NCBI GenBank assembly: GCA_934086395.1
Contig: CAKOIE010000011.1
Coordinates: 1 to 42,077, forward strand
Source: an uncultured Bacilli bacterium
GTDB taxonomy: Bacteria > Bacillota_I > Bacilli_A > RF39 > UBA660
Direction: 5' to 3'
DNA length: 42,077 nucleotides
A program made the position numbers and the translations under genes. The notes beneath the pieces were generated by a model that saw only the letters and a program-made list of their open reading frames with translations, was not told the DNA's origin and ran no database searches. Shown in pieces: positions 1-7,191 of the stretch (its first letter is position 1; each line of letters opens with the position of its first letter).

Positions 1-75
1 CTCGCAATTTAATTTTACTATATTTCTTCTAAAATAAAAAGACTATTAACAAAAATTTCTTTTGTCAACAGCCTG

Positions 76-104
76 AATAGGAATTTATTTCCTATTTTTA
101 TTTT
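76..104 (+). terminator. intrinsic terminator of an upstream + gene
   Basis: An 8-bp stem, AATAGGAA with TTCCTATT and a 5-nt loop, is followed by TTTATTTT. The T-run follows on the + strand only, so it probably ends a gene lying left of the window. The first ~75 bases hold no gene I can identify. Confidence 0.5.
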
Positions 105-116
105 AAAAAAAAAGAT

Positions 117-311
117 TTAATTATATTTAATTAAACCTTTATCGACTTCCTCTAGTGCTCTACCTAACTCTTTTTTATTATGGTATTCATTAATTGGAAG
201 TTGGTAGTGTCCAGTTTCTTTCATTTGGATACTTCTTTTCGCAACGATATGAACTAATTTATATTTTGAATCAACATAATTTAGTATTTTATCAATTGAC
301 GGATATAGCAT
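117..311 (-). CDS. rpoZ: RNA polymerase omega subunit
   Basis: A 64-residue protein with the omega pattern: an N-terminal PSIDKIL, then YKLVHIVAKRSIQM for the conserved helix that normally reads as a variant of yxLVxxaAkRARQL, and a C-terminal KKELGRALEEVDKGLI. Omega folds around the beta' subunit C-terminus and helps assemble core RNA polymerase. The start ATG follows a strong GAGGAGA site. It is at the short end of the family. No terminator is visible directly after it, so transcription may continue beyond the window edge. No clear promoter is seen in the ~90 bp upstream. Confidence 0.9.
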   Translation of the reverse strand: MLYPSIDKILNYVDSKYKLVHIVAKRSIQMKETGHYQLPINEYHNKKELGRALEEVDKGLIKYN

Positions 312-374
312 ATTTATCTCTCCTCTATGTTATAAATATACTACATTTATTATTTAAAAAATATATTTTGATGT

Positions 375-390
375 ATAAATGTACATTTAT
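375..390. promoter_or_regulatory. 16-bp perfect palindrome between coat gene and rpoZ
   Basis: ATAAATGTACATTTAT is a perfect inverted repeat with no spacer. It has no loop or T-run, so it is not a good terminator. It could be a dimeric regulator site for rpoZ, or chance in AT-rich DNA. Confidence 0.25.
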
Positions 391-404
391 TTTACAATAT
401 TTAT

Positions 405-662
405 TTATCTACATTTACAACTATCATCGTATATGTTACATATTTCATCTTCTTCTGAACAAGTAAAACATGGTGTACAAGTATGATGATATATGTGATG
501 GTTTATAATTCTAGTGTGAATTGGTTTTACATGTTTAACCTCGTGACATATTTCACGATGACACACTCTTTCACATGGGCATTCATAAATTGGTGGTTGC
601 ATATCAGGAGTCATCATTTGATCATTCATCATGTAATCGTCAACACATCTTTTTTCTTTCAT
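405..662 (-). CDS. CotD-like spore coat protein
   Basis: An 85-residue protein very rich in His and Cys, without signal peptide or membrane segment. The block VKPIHTRIINHHIYHHT resembles the core of CotD-family inner-coat proteins, where His-rich repeats and Cys cross-link and bind metal in the spore coat. The N-terminal third is Met/Asp rich (YMMNDQMMTPDM) and is followed by the Cys cluster YECPCERVCHREICHE. The family call rests on this pattern and on composition, not on full-length similarity. The ribosome site GAAAGGA lies in the loop of the hairpin that ends the preceding gene. An own, probably sporulation-specific, promoter is expected but I cannot place it. Confidence 0.65.
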   Translation of the reverse strand: MKEKRCVDDYMMNDQMMTPDMQPPIYECPCERVCHREICHEVKHVKPIHTRIINHHIYHHTCTPCFTCSEEDEICNIYDDSCKCR

Positions 663-691
663 AAAAAATACACTATCCTTTCTAGTGTATT
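660..691 (-). terminator. terminator of the surface-protein gene carrying the next gene's SD in its loop
   Basis: A 9-bp perfect stem, AATACACTA with TAGTGTATT, is followed on the minus strand by six T. The 7-nt loop is GAAAGGA, the only Shine-Dalgarno-like sequence ahead of the CotD-like ATG at 662, with 13 nt spacing when unfolded. Confidence 0.7.
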
Positions 692-713
692 TTATGTATA
701 TTTTTATTTTAGG

Positions 714-1601
714 TTATCTTTTACTAAGATATTTTCCTCTATATTCGTTTTCAATATAATTTGTAGATGCTTGTTCTTTTTGTTTCTTTTCTTCTTGTAA
801 AATTTTATATAATTGGTAAGAAGTAATAGGCAAACCTATAGCACTTATTCCTAAAATAGCTTCCATTAATTCAATTGGAGATTCATCTCCTGTTTTGGGA
901 GTATCTGGATTTGTTGGTCTACTTGGTATTGTTGGCTCTGTTGGTATTGTTGGCTCTGTTGGAGTTTTAGGAATGTATACTCTCCATTTTTCATGACAAC
1001 CTTTATTTGTACATTCTCTTACTAAATCATAACCTAGTTCATTTTCATTTTCACGATGTTCTGGTCCCCATACATGACCTGGTGCATCCACTGTATAATG
1101 AACTATTTTAGTTTCACCACACTTTGTACAATAATATAATTCGTCATATGAACCACCTGTTGTACAAGAAGGTGCTACTTGATTGATAACATCATCTGCA
1201 ACATCATTATATTTATGATCACATTTTGAATTATTGTTTTCATTATCATTATTACTACCATTATTGTTACTATTATTTACTGTTTCTTTAGGAATAGTCT
1301 CTGTTGGAGTTGTTGGTTCAGTTGCAGGTGCTGATGGTTCAGTAGGTTTATTTGGAGTTGTTGGCTCAGCAGGTTTTGTTGGTTCAGTAGTTGGTGCAGG
1401 TGTTGGTTCTGGAGTAGGTGTTGGAGTTGGAGTTGGATCTTGAGGAACTAAATCGGCAATTGCTTGATCAATGTCAATTGTTTCGCTCATATTAATATCT
1501 TCAGCATAGGCTCTTGTCTTTGGTAAAACTACCATAATTGCAGCAAGTGCTAAAGCATAGATTCTTCTTTTTGTTTCTTTTTTTATTTCTTTAAATTTCA
1601 T
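714..1601 (-). CDS. secreted, probably wall-anchored protein with Pro/Thr-rich stalks
   Basis: A 295-residue surface protein. Residues 1-33 are a signal peptide (basic start, hydrophobic ALALAAIMVVL, cleavage likely after AYA). A long Pro/Thr/Glu stalk follows (about 53-108), then an Asn-rich spacer and a folded domain (about 126-208) with CDH, YYCTKCGET and CTNKGC motifs, which suggest a metal site or disulfides. A second stalk leads to TPKTGDES, a hydrophobic stretch and a Lys/Glu-rich tail; this resembles a sortase signal but has Thr where LPxTG has Leu. The start is backed by a GAGGG ribosome site and a strong promoter. The function of the Cys domain is unknown to me. The stalk repeats are low-complexity and may vary in length between strains. 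Confidence 0.75.
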   Translation of the reverse strand: MKFKEIKKETKRRIYALALAAIMVVLPKTRAYAEDINMSETIDIDQAIADLVPQDPTPTPTPTPEPTPAPTTEPTKPAEPTTPNKPTEPSAPATEPTTPTETIPKETVNNSNNNGSNNDNENNNSKCDHKYNDVADDVINQVAPSCTTGGSYDELYYCTKCGETKIVHYTVDAPGHVWGPEHRENENELGYDLVRECTNKGCHEKWRVYIPKTPTEPTIPTEPTIPSRPTNPDTPKTGDESPIELMEAILGISAIGLPITSYQLYKILQEEKKQKEQASTNYIENEYRGKYLSKR

Positions 1602-1633
1602 TTTAAAACCCTCTTTCTTTGATTACGGTTTAT

Positions 1634-1662
1634 ATTATAGCATAAAAATAGAGAAAACGCAA
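1634..1662 (-). promoter_or_regulatory. sigma-A promoter of the surface-protein gene
   Basis: TTGCGT, 17 bp, TATAAT on the minus strand, with an extended -10 (TGC just before TATAAT). It sits 33-61 bp upstream of the start codon at 1601. Confidence 0.75.
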
Positions 1663-1721
1663 ACATTTTTTTGTTTTATTTTTTCACATATTAAATTATT
1701 TATTAATATGAAAAAAAGATA

Positions 1722-2585
1722 TCATATTCTATTATTTTTAATATCTTCTAATCCTTCTAATTTTAAATTAATTATTTCTTGTTCTAATTTATTTCGATAT
1801 TCTTCTAAATCGGTAACATTTTTCACTTTAAATGGAGTACCAAATCTTAAATTTAAATGATTATCTTTAAAAGTATATTTACCAGTAACGGCACATGGAA
1901 CAATTGTGGCTCCGGTTTTGGCAGCTAGTGATACTGCTCCAAATTTAATTGGTAATAACTGAGATGATGCATACTCCTTTTTAGTTATAATATTATTTTC
2001 AAGTAATTGTTCCAAATATGGATAAATATTTAAAGCATTTTCTTTATATTCTTTCAAAGTTATACGATTATCTGCTAGAAGTTTGTCTAATAGATTTAAT
2101 TCAGATATACATACTTGATTATTCTTTAGTGTTTTAATAAAATCTTTATAACTTAATTCATCTTGGTATAATTCATATAATTTTTTGTTTATTTCTTCTT
2201 TACCAAATACTTGATTTCTTGTTCCTTCTGGAAACAATCCAACAATGTATCCATTTTTAAGTAAGTTTATTGCTTCACTTTTAGCGGTTTCATCATGTAT
2301 TTCTCTATCTACTCTAATACAGCCAACTGTTTTAAAGAACCAGCCAAATTTTCCATCTAAATGTTCTTTTTTAGCCATGTAATGGATCATTCTTTTAGTA
2401 GCTAAAAGAGCAGTATTTTGATCAAATAAATGAAGGTGATTAGAACAAATTATAACTGGTCCTTCAGTTGGAATTACTTCTTTATTAATAATTCTTGGAT
2501 GATAATATAATTTATATATTGGTTTTAGGATTGTTAATAATATTTTATATCCTATTTTATGAGGTTCTTTCATTCTTTTTACCAT
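1722..2585 (-). CDS. 1-acyl-glycerol-3-phosphate acyltransferase-like protein with a SHOCT-like insertion
   Basis: A 287-residue PlsC/LPLAT-family acyltransferase that probably transfers an acyl chain to lysophospholipid at the membrane. The HX4D catalytic motif is H50-D55 (SNHLHLFD); the substrate motif GLFPEGTR ends near residue 123; the downstream LPIKFGAVSLAAKTG block is intact. Between the last two lies an ~85-residue insertion (about 125-210) absent from ordinary PlsC. It holds two helical repeats of the form LLxxNxITxKEY, resembling SHOCT oligomerisation motifs. The start overlaps the ligase gene by 29 nt, so the genes are translationally coupled; Met5 (2573) is an alternative start. 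This is the last gene of the three-gene lipid operon; no convincing terminator follows. Confidence 0.85.
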   Translation of the reverse strand: MVKRMKEPHKIGYKILLTILKPIYKLYYHPRIINKEVIPTEGPVIICSNHLHLFDQNTALLATKRMIHYMAKKEHLDGKFGWFFKTVGCIRVDREIHDETAKSEAINLLKNGYIVGLFPEGTRNQVFGKEEINKKLYELYQDELSYKDFIKTLKNNQVCISELNLLDKLLADNRITLKEYKENALNIYPYLEQLLENNIITKKEYASSQLLPIKFGAVSLAAKTGATIVPCAVTGKYTFKDNHLNLRFGTPFKVKNVTDLEEYRNKLEQEIINLKLEGLEDIKNNRI

Positions 2586-4317
2586 ACTTTCTTGTACATT
2601 CTTCTTCTAATTTTTTAAAGTTAACTTTACCTATTAATGTTTTAGGTACACTCTTAATATAATTATAACGATAAGGCATTGAATATTTAGCAATTGATTT
2701 TTCACAGAATTTTTTGATATCATCTGTTAATTCAGCACTTTCATTGTAATTATCTTTTAAAACGATATTAGCAATTGGAACTTGTTTTTTATAGGGATGA
2801 GGTATACCAACAACCACGACATCTTCTATGGCAGGATGTTCTCTAATTATTTTTTCCATAACTGATGGATAAACATTGTAACCGTTAGTAACAATCATTC
2901 TTTTTAATCTTGATTTAAAGAAGATATAGCCGTCTTTATCGATATATCCTAAGTCGCCAGTGTGTAAATATATTTTACCATCTTCGTGCATTTTTAAGGT
3001 GTTGTTAGTTTCTTCTTCTTCATTTAAGTATCCTAACATGACTGATGGACCAGTAACACATATTTCTCCAACTTTATTGTTTCTAAGTTCTTTAGTTGTT
3101 CCTTCTTTACAAATAACGATATTCATATCAGCTAATGCTTTACCTACACAGTTTTCTTTAAAGAAGAATCTTGGTGTTAATGAGCATGCTGCTGTTGATT
3201 CGGTTAGTCCATAACCTAGTCTTATTTCAGCAATAGATCCATGTTCTTTAAAATAATTATTAACTTTATCATTTAAATCTTTGGTTAGAATATCTCCACC
3301 ACATATAGCATTTTTAACACATTTTAAATAGTTTGATTTATCTTCGTTATGAGTTAATGCTTCAAACATAGCTGGCACACCTATTAAAAATGCTGGCTTA
3401 TATTTTTTGATTAATCTTATAAAATCACTTTGTTTAAATTTAGGAACAAGTACGCAACGAAGTCCGTTAATTAATGGAGTATGGACACTAACTGCTAGTC
3501 CAAAGCCATGAAATATAGGTAAAATTACTAAGGCTGAATCACCTGTTCTAGCACCTGTTTGATTAGAACATTGTTTAGCAACAGCGTTAAATCCTAAATT
3601 AGATAAACGAACTCCTTTTGGTTTGCCTGTTGTTCCTCCGGAATAAAGAATTACTGCTTCATCTTTGGCTTTGACGGGATAAATATATTCGCCAAAATAT
3701 GATTCTCCTAAGGTCATAAATGATTTCCATGAAAGAAGATCTTCATCATTTAGTTTTAATTTTTCTTTTTTATTAATATAATTTGTTACATCAGTATAAA
3801 TATTTATTAAGTTACGATAAGTAAATGACATTCCATCTGTTACATTTGAAATAATTATTTTCTTAGCTCCGGCTTTACGAGCTGCTTCTATTACTTTTTC
3901 AGCAAATAAATCAACTGTTAAAATATATTTACTTTGGGCAGCATCAATATAGTACTCTACTTCGTTAACACTTGCTAGTGGATGAATCATGGATGCGACT
4001 GCTCCAATTAAGTTTACAGCATAGAACATAATAATTGCTTCTGGCATATTAGGCATACAAATTGTTACTTTATCTTTTGGTTCAACACCTATCATTTTTA
4101 AACTTTTAGCACATTTATTAATAAGTTCATAAAATTTCTTATATGTTATATTATTTCCATAGTATTCTAGAGCATAATTATAGGGATAATCTTTAACTAT
4201 CTTTTCTACTTCATTAATCATTGATCCAGTTGGATATTCTAAATGATTAGTAGAGTCATCTCCTTTTTTTAGTTCAATGGATTTTTCTTTATTAAATATC
4301 TTTTTTAAATAATTCAT
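2557..4317 (-). CDS. AMP-forming fatty acyl-CoA/ACP ligase
   Basis: A 586-residue ANL-superfamily adenylating enzyme, most like FadD-type acyl ligases. The phosphate loop ILYSGGTTGKPKGV is at 223-236; GYGLTEST follows near 380; the hinge region reads HTGDLGYIDKDGYIFFKSRLKR; the catalytic lysine is in the C-terminal IGKVNFKKLEEE. It should activate a carboxylic acid with ATP to the acyl-AMP and pass it to CoA or acyl carrier protein. It abuts the upstream acyltransferase (stop and ATG are adjacent) and overlaps the downstream one. This architecture recalls the Aas fusion, in which ligase and acyltransferase recycle free fatty acids into phospholipid. The exact substrate cannot be read from the sequence. 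Confidence 0.88.
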   Translation of the reverse strand: MNYLKKIFNKEKSIELKKGDDSTNHLEYPTGSMINEVEKIVKDYPYNYALEYYGNNITYKKFYELINKCAKSLKMIGVEPKDKVTICMPNMPEAIIMFYAVNLIGAVASMIHPLASVNEVEYYIDAAQSKYILTVDLFAEKVIEAARKAGAKKIIISNVTDGMSFTYRNLINIYTDVTNYINKKEKLKLNDEDLLSWKSFMTLGESYFGEYIYPVKAKDEAVILYSGGTTGKPKGVRLSNLGFNAVAKQCSNQTGARTGDSALVILPIFHGFGLAVSVHTPLINGLRCVLVPKFKQSDFIRLIKKYKPAFLIGVPAMFEALTHNEDKSNYLKCVKNAICGGDILTKDLNDKVNNYFKEHGSIAEIRLGYGLTESTAACSLTPRFFFKENCVGKALADMNIVICKEGTTKELRNNKVGEICVTGPSVMLGYLNEEEETNNTLKMHEDGKIYLHTGDLGYIDKDGYIFFKSRLKRMIVTNGYNVYPSVMEKIIREHPAIEDVVVVGIPHPYKKQVPIANIVLKDNYNESAELTDDIKKFCEKSIAKYSMPYRYNYIKSVPKTLIGKVNFKKLEEECTRKYGKKNERTS

Positions 4318-4887
4318 TTATTTATCACTTACTTTCTTAATTAAATCTATTACTTTATCCTCTAAAACTTTCGTTTCTTTTTCAATATCTTCAGTTTGGG
4401 GATAATATGCTTCACCAAATATTATTTTTAATTTACCTCTTTTATAATTTCCATTAATAGCAAATGGGACTATTTTAGATTTTGCTCTTATGGACATTGC
4501 TACTGCACCTTTTTTAAATGGCATTATTATATCTTTAGTACGATTTATGGTTCCTTCTGGGAAAATACCTACTATTTGCTCTCGCATAAGTATATTAACA
4601 CAAGTAGGAATTACTGATTTATCATGAATACGACGATTTACTGGAATTATTCCTACTGCTTTAAAGAAATATTTTTTTATTCCTTTCATTAATTCATCTT
4701 TTGCAACATATCTTACAGGTCTTTTGGTACCCATTCCAACTGTTATAAAATCTAGGTTATTAGTATGAGTACCAGCTAGGATGCATCTACCATGTTTGGG
4801 AATATTTTCTTTGTTAATAATAACTGGTTTATAAACAATTTTAAAAATTAAATAGACTATTGGTCTTAATATTTTATATAATATCAT
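4318..4887 (-). CDS. PlsC-like acyltransferase
   Basis: A compact lysophospholipid acyltransferase of about 189 residues from the ATG at 4887; a GTG at 4899 is possible, and neither has a strong ribosome site. It has the LPLAT fold markers: an N-terminal hydrophobic helix, THTNNLD as HX4D (Thr replaces the usual Asn before His), VGIIPVNRR, GIFPEGT and FKKGAVAMSIRA. This is the ordinary short version, unlike the third gene of the operon with its insertion. Its stop codon touches the ligase ATG, so the genes are surely co-transcribed. Two acyltransferases around one ligase suggests stepwise acylation of a glycerol-phosphate backbone; that is inference. Confidence 0.85.
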   Translation of the reverse strand: MILYKILRPIVYLIFKIVYKPVIINKENIPKHGRCILAGTHTNNLDFITVGMGTKRPVRYVAKDELMKGIKKYFFKAVGIIPVNRRIHDKSVIPTCVNILMREQIVGIFPEGTINRTKDIIMPFKKGAVAMSIRAKSKIVPFAINGNYKRGKLKIIFGEAYYPQTEDIEKETKVLEDKVIDLIKKVSDK

Positions 4888-4925
4888 CTTATTTATCACA
4901 TAGAATATTTTAACACAATTTTAGC

Positions 4926-4957
4926 ATTAATAAAAGGACTAACATTATGTAGTCCTT
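4926..4957 (-). terminator. terminator of the mscL operon
   Basis: An 8-bp perfect stem, AAGGACTA with TAGTCCTT, around an 8-nt loop, followed on the minus strand by TTTATTAA. It separates the SOR-mscL pair from the lipid operon. No gene is seen in the ~125 bp between this hairpin and the mscL stop. Confidence 0.75.
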
Positions 4958-5083
4958 ACCTATGTGAGTCTAAGATATTTAAGGGTAAAACAAGAATAAA
5001 GAAAGGTTAGAAAGAAGAAAGATTATTATCATAAACTCTAATATATGGTATTCGAAATAATTTTATTTGAATATTATGATAGC

Positions 5084-5524
5084 CTATTTATTATTCTTTT
5101 TTAATAAATCACGTATTTCTTCTAAAAGAATTATTTGTTCATCTTTTTTAGGTGGTTCTTCTTTTTTATCTTCTTCTTTTTTCTTTCTTTGGAAACTATT
5201 TATTAATTTAATAACTACAAATATACACCATGCTACGATAAGAAAATCAATAACTGTTTGAATAAAGTTTCCATAATTAATAGTAGCATCGTTAAATTTA
5301 ATTGATAAACTGGTAAAGTTAATTCCACCAATAATAATTCCTACTAAAGGCATAATTATGTCATTAACTAAGGATGAAACTATTTTACTAAAGGCTCCAC
5401 CAATTACAACACCTACTGCTAAATCAACGACATTACCACGAGAGATAAATTCTTTAAATTCTTTGATAAATTTTTTATTTGATTTAGCTAATTTTTCAGT
5501 TGCTTTTCTAATATCTTTTTCCAT
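5084..5524 (-). CDS. mscL: large-conductance mechanosensitive channel
   Basis: MscL opens under membrane tension to release solutes in osmotic downshock. The signature EFISRGNVVDLAVGVVIGGAF and IVSSLVNDIIMPLVGIIIGG marks the pore helix and loop; the second membrane helix (VIDFLIVAWCIFVVIKLI) and the C-terminal helix with a Lys/Glu linker follow. I place the start at the ATG at 5524 because GGGAAGGA lies upstream of it; the ATG at 5545 has no ribosome site. The chosen start overlaps the stop of the reductase gene by one base (TAATG). The protein has a basic N-terminal extension of ~20 residues before the usual amphipathic helix. Confidence 0.95.
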   Translation of the reverse strand: MEKDIRKATEKLAKSNKKFIKEFKEFISRGNVVDLAVGVVIGGAFSKIVSSLVNDIIMPLVGIIIGGINFTSLSIKFNDATINYGNFIQTVIDFLIVAWCIFVVIKLINSFQRKKKEEDKKEEPPKKDEQIILLEEIRDLLKKNNK

Positions 5525-5892
5525 TACTTTATTTTTCCTTCCCATAAGCCGTGTTTATTACATAAAGCATAAACTTTCATTTCTTCACTATAAGGGAATG
5601 CGAAAGCGATTTCATCTTCTGGAGTAAAGCTATATTCAATTACTTCATTATATCTTAAAATATATATTTTAGATATATAGTGGTTTTCTTCCATAACATG
5701 ATCCATTGTTATATAAAGGGAACGATCTTTTTTTATCGCATTAGGAACATGGACATTATTTTCTTCATAGTGCGGTTCTAATACTTTCATTTCTTCTCCA
5801 CAACAAGTTATAGTATTAGTATTATTTAAAACTCTTACTGTGTTTCCACATTTTTCACATTTTTTTATTATTAATTCTTCTATTTTAATCAC
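5524..5892 (-). CDS. superoxide reductase (desulfoferrodoxin type)
   Basis: About 120 residues. The N-terminal desulforedoxin domain has the four iron Cys: KCEKCGN and TCCGEEM. The catalytic domain has VHVP, MEENHYI and CNKHGLW, supplying the His and Cys ligands of the SOR centre. It should reduce superoxide to peroxide in anaerobes. The usual EKH before the first His ligand reads NVH here, so the conserved Glu-Lys pair is missing. The open frame can start at GTG 5892, but that GTG is part of the ribosome site GGGTGAT; the codon at the normal start distance is ATA (5881-5883). The stop overlaps the mscL start, so the two form an operon. Confidence 0.85.
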   Translation of the reverse strand: MIKIEELIIKKCEKCGNTVRVLNNTNTITCCGEEMKVLEPHYEENNVHVPNAIKKDRSLYITMDHVMEENHYISKIYILRYNEVIEYSFTPEDEIAFAFPYSEEMKVYALCNKHGLWEGKIK

Positions 5893-5905
5893 CCTTTCGT
5901 AATTA

Positions 5906-5937
5906 TTGTAACACTTTTAAAATAAATATGGTATACT
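5906..5937 (+). promoter_or_regulatory. probable tRNA promoter
   Basis: TATACT at 5932-5937 lies 14 bp before the tRNA. A TTGTAA at 5906-5911 is the nearest -35-like sequence, but the 20-bp gap is long, so the -35 is uncertain. Confidence 0.4.
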
Positions 5938-5951
5938 TTAATGGTAATTAA

Positions 5952-6029
5952 GTCCTCGTAGCTCAATCAGGATAGAGCAATCCCCTCCTAAGGGATAGGT
6001 TGGCAGTTCGATTCTGCCCGGGGACACCA
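5952..6029 (+). tRNA. tRNA-Arg (anticodon CCU)
   Basis: A complete cloverleaf: acceptor GTCCTCG with CGGGGAC (one T-G pair), D-stem GCTC/GAGC, anticodon stem ATCCC/GGGAT around loop CTCCTAA (anticodon CCU, reads AGG), T-stem GGCAG/CTGCC with TTCGATT loop, discriminator A and an encoded CCA end. It is alone, not in a tRNA cluster, and has its own terminator at 6110-6141. Confidence 0.95.
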
Positions 6030-6060
6030 TTATTAATGAATTATGTTATATTAATTACAT

Positions 6061-6102
6061 AAAAAAAAGAAACGTTTTTTTAGATAAGAGCTCGTTTCTT
6101 TT
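6061..6102 (-). terminator. terminator of the C39-like protease gene
   Basis: A 10-bp stem, AAAAGAAACG with CGTTTCTTTT, around an 18-nt loop. The minus strand continues into more T. It lies between the protease stop and the tRNA. Confidence 0.55.
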
Positions 6103-6109
6103 AATGTTT

Positions 6110-6144
6110 TAACACTCAAATAAAGTAAGTGTTATTTTTTTATT
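6110..6144 (+). terminator. terminator of tRNA-Arg
   Basis: A 7-bp stem, TAACACT with AGTGTTA, around an 11-nt loop, then TTTTTTTATTT on the + strand. Confidence 0.65.
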
Positions 6145-6155
6145 TGTAATATAAT

Positions 6156-7052
6156 TTAAGAATGTTCTTCATAACTTAGATTGTTATTGTCATAAATGTT
6201 AGTTATTTCAATGTATAATGCTTGTCTTCCCATTGAATCATAACTTTTATTAAATTTCTTTCTTGATACTTTAATTGCTTTTTCATTTTTTAATGGATCG
6301 TTAATGTAATAATAGTTTTTATCCATACCAACTATTACAACAACATGGGCATTTTTAGGATAAGTATAGGTTCTTGATTTATCATAACTAAACCATTCAT
6401 AAATATCTTTGGCTTCACTATAATCAGTTGTTGTCCATACTAAGACAGGATTACCATTTTGAACATATTCTTCTAAAGGTAATTTATCATCAGAAGTATA
6501 AACATGACCTACTGTACCTTCGGGAAGTTTATCTTTAAAAATGGTGTATAAAGAATTTTTTATTACTGGTAAAAATGTTCCCCATCCTCTAGAAGAATCG
6601 CTAGGATCTCCAGCATAATATTTACTAGGATCTGGGCCATATCTTAGACCATCTTTTTCATAAACTTCTTCTTTTGGCAAATAAGTATCAACATATTCTT
6701 TCATGTCAATATCAATACCGTAATGCTTTAATAGCATTGTGGCACTAGCTACTTCACAACCATTAGGATAATTTGGATTTTGCTGTACTAATGGAAAATT
6801 GTTAATAATATAACTATATTTTAAACTACTATAATATTTATTTAATATGTTTTCATAATCATAAAAGCTATAATTGTTATTTTTTTTGGAAAGTATTAAT
6901 TGATTAGTATAATAATCATCCTTTAATGAAGGGATTATTGCTTGTTTTAATTTATCTTTTTCTCTTGAATATAATCTAAACCATATATAATTATTAGATA
7001 TTATTCCTATAATTATTAAAAAAAGTATTAAAATTTTATATTTCTTTTTCAT
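6156..7052 (-). CDS. membrane-anchored C39-like cysteine peptidase
   Basis: A 298-residue protein with one N-terminal membrane helix (about residues 5-25) and an exported domain. The domain matches the peptidase C39-like group: LVQQNPNYPNGCEVASATM gives the oxyanion Gln and the catalytic Cys, GNPVLVWTT follows, then NAHVVVIVGMD with the catalytic His and YYINDP with the third residue. Such proteins cut peptides outside the cell; substrate unknown. I choose the ATG at 7052 because AAGGTG lies 8 nt upstream; GTG 7061 and ATG 7058 sit too close to that site. It has no neighbouring ABC exporter, so it is not an obvious bacteriocin-processing enzyme. Confidence 0.8.
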   Translation of the reverse strand: MKKKYKILILFLIIIGIISNNYIWFRLYSREKDKLKQAIIPSLKDDYYTNQLILSKKNNNYSFYDYENILNKYYSSLKYSYIINNFPLVQQNPNYPNGCEVASATMLLKHYGIDIDMKEYVDTYLPKEEVYEKDGLRYGPDPSKYYAGDPSDSSRGWGTFLPVIKNSLYTIFKDKLPEGTVGHVYTSDDKLPLEEYVQNGNPVLVWTTTDYSEAKDIYEWFSYDKSRTYTYPKNAHVVVIVGMDKNYYYINDPLKNEKAIKVSRKKFNKSYDSMGRQALYIEITNIYDNNNLSYEEHS

Positions 7053-7139
7053 GTACATCACACCTTGATTATAACAAAGAATTAAGATTAGGGAATATTT
7101 ATTTTATATTCTTGATATTCTTTACGTAAATTTTATTAG

Positions 7140-7168
7140 TTGAAATATGCATACTTAACTTATATAAT
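7140..7168 (+). promoter_or_regulatory. sigma-A promoter
   Basis: TTGAAA, 17 bp, TATAAT on the + strand, 24 bp before the start codon at 7192, with a GAGGTG ribosome site between. Confidence 0.8.
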
Positions 7169-7191
7169 TATGTTAGAGGTGTTTAGAGATT

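Noticed and set aside
1687..1710. CATATTAA/TTAATATG hairpin as the lipid operon terminator
   Set aside because: A perfect 8-bp stem but no T-run on the minus strand after it.
4958..5083. Short ORF of ~17 codons after mscL
   Set aside because: No ribosome site and no family pattern.
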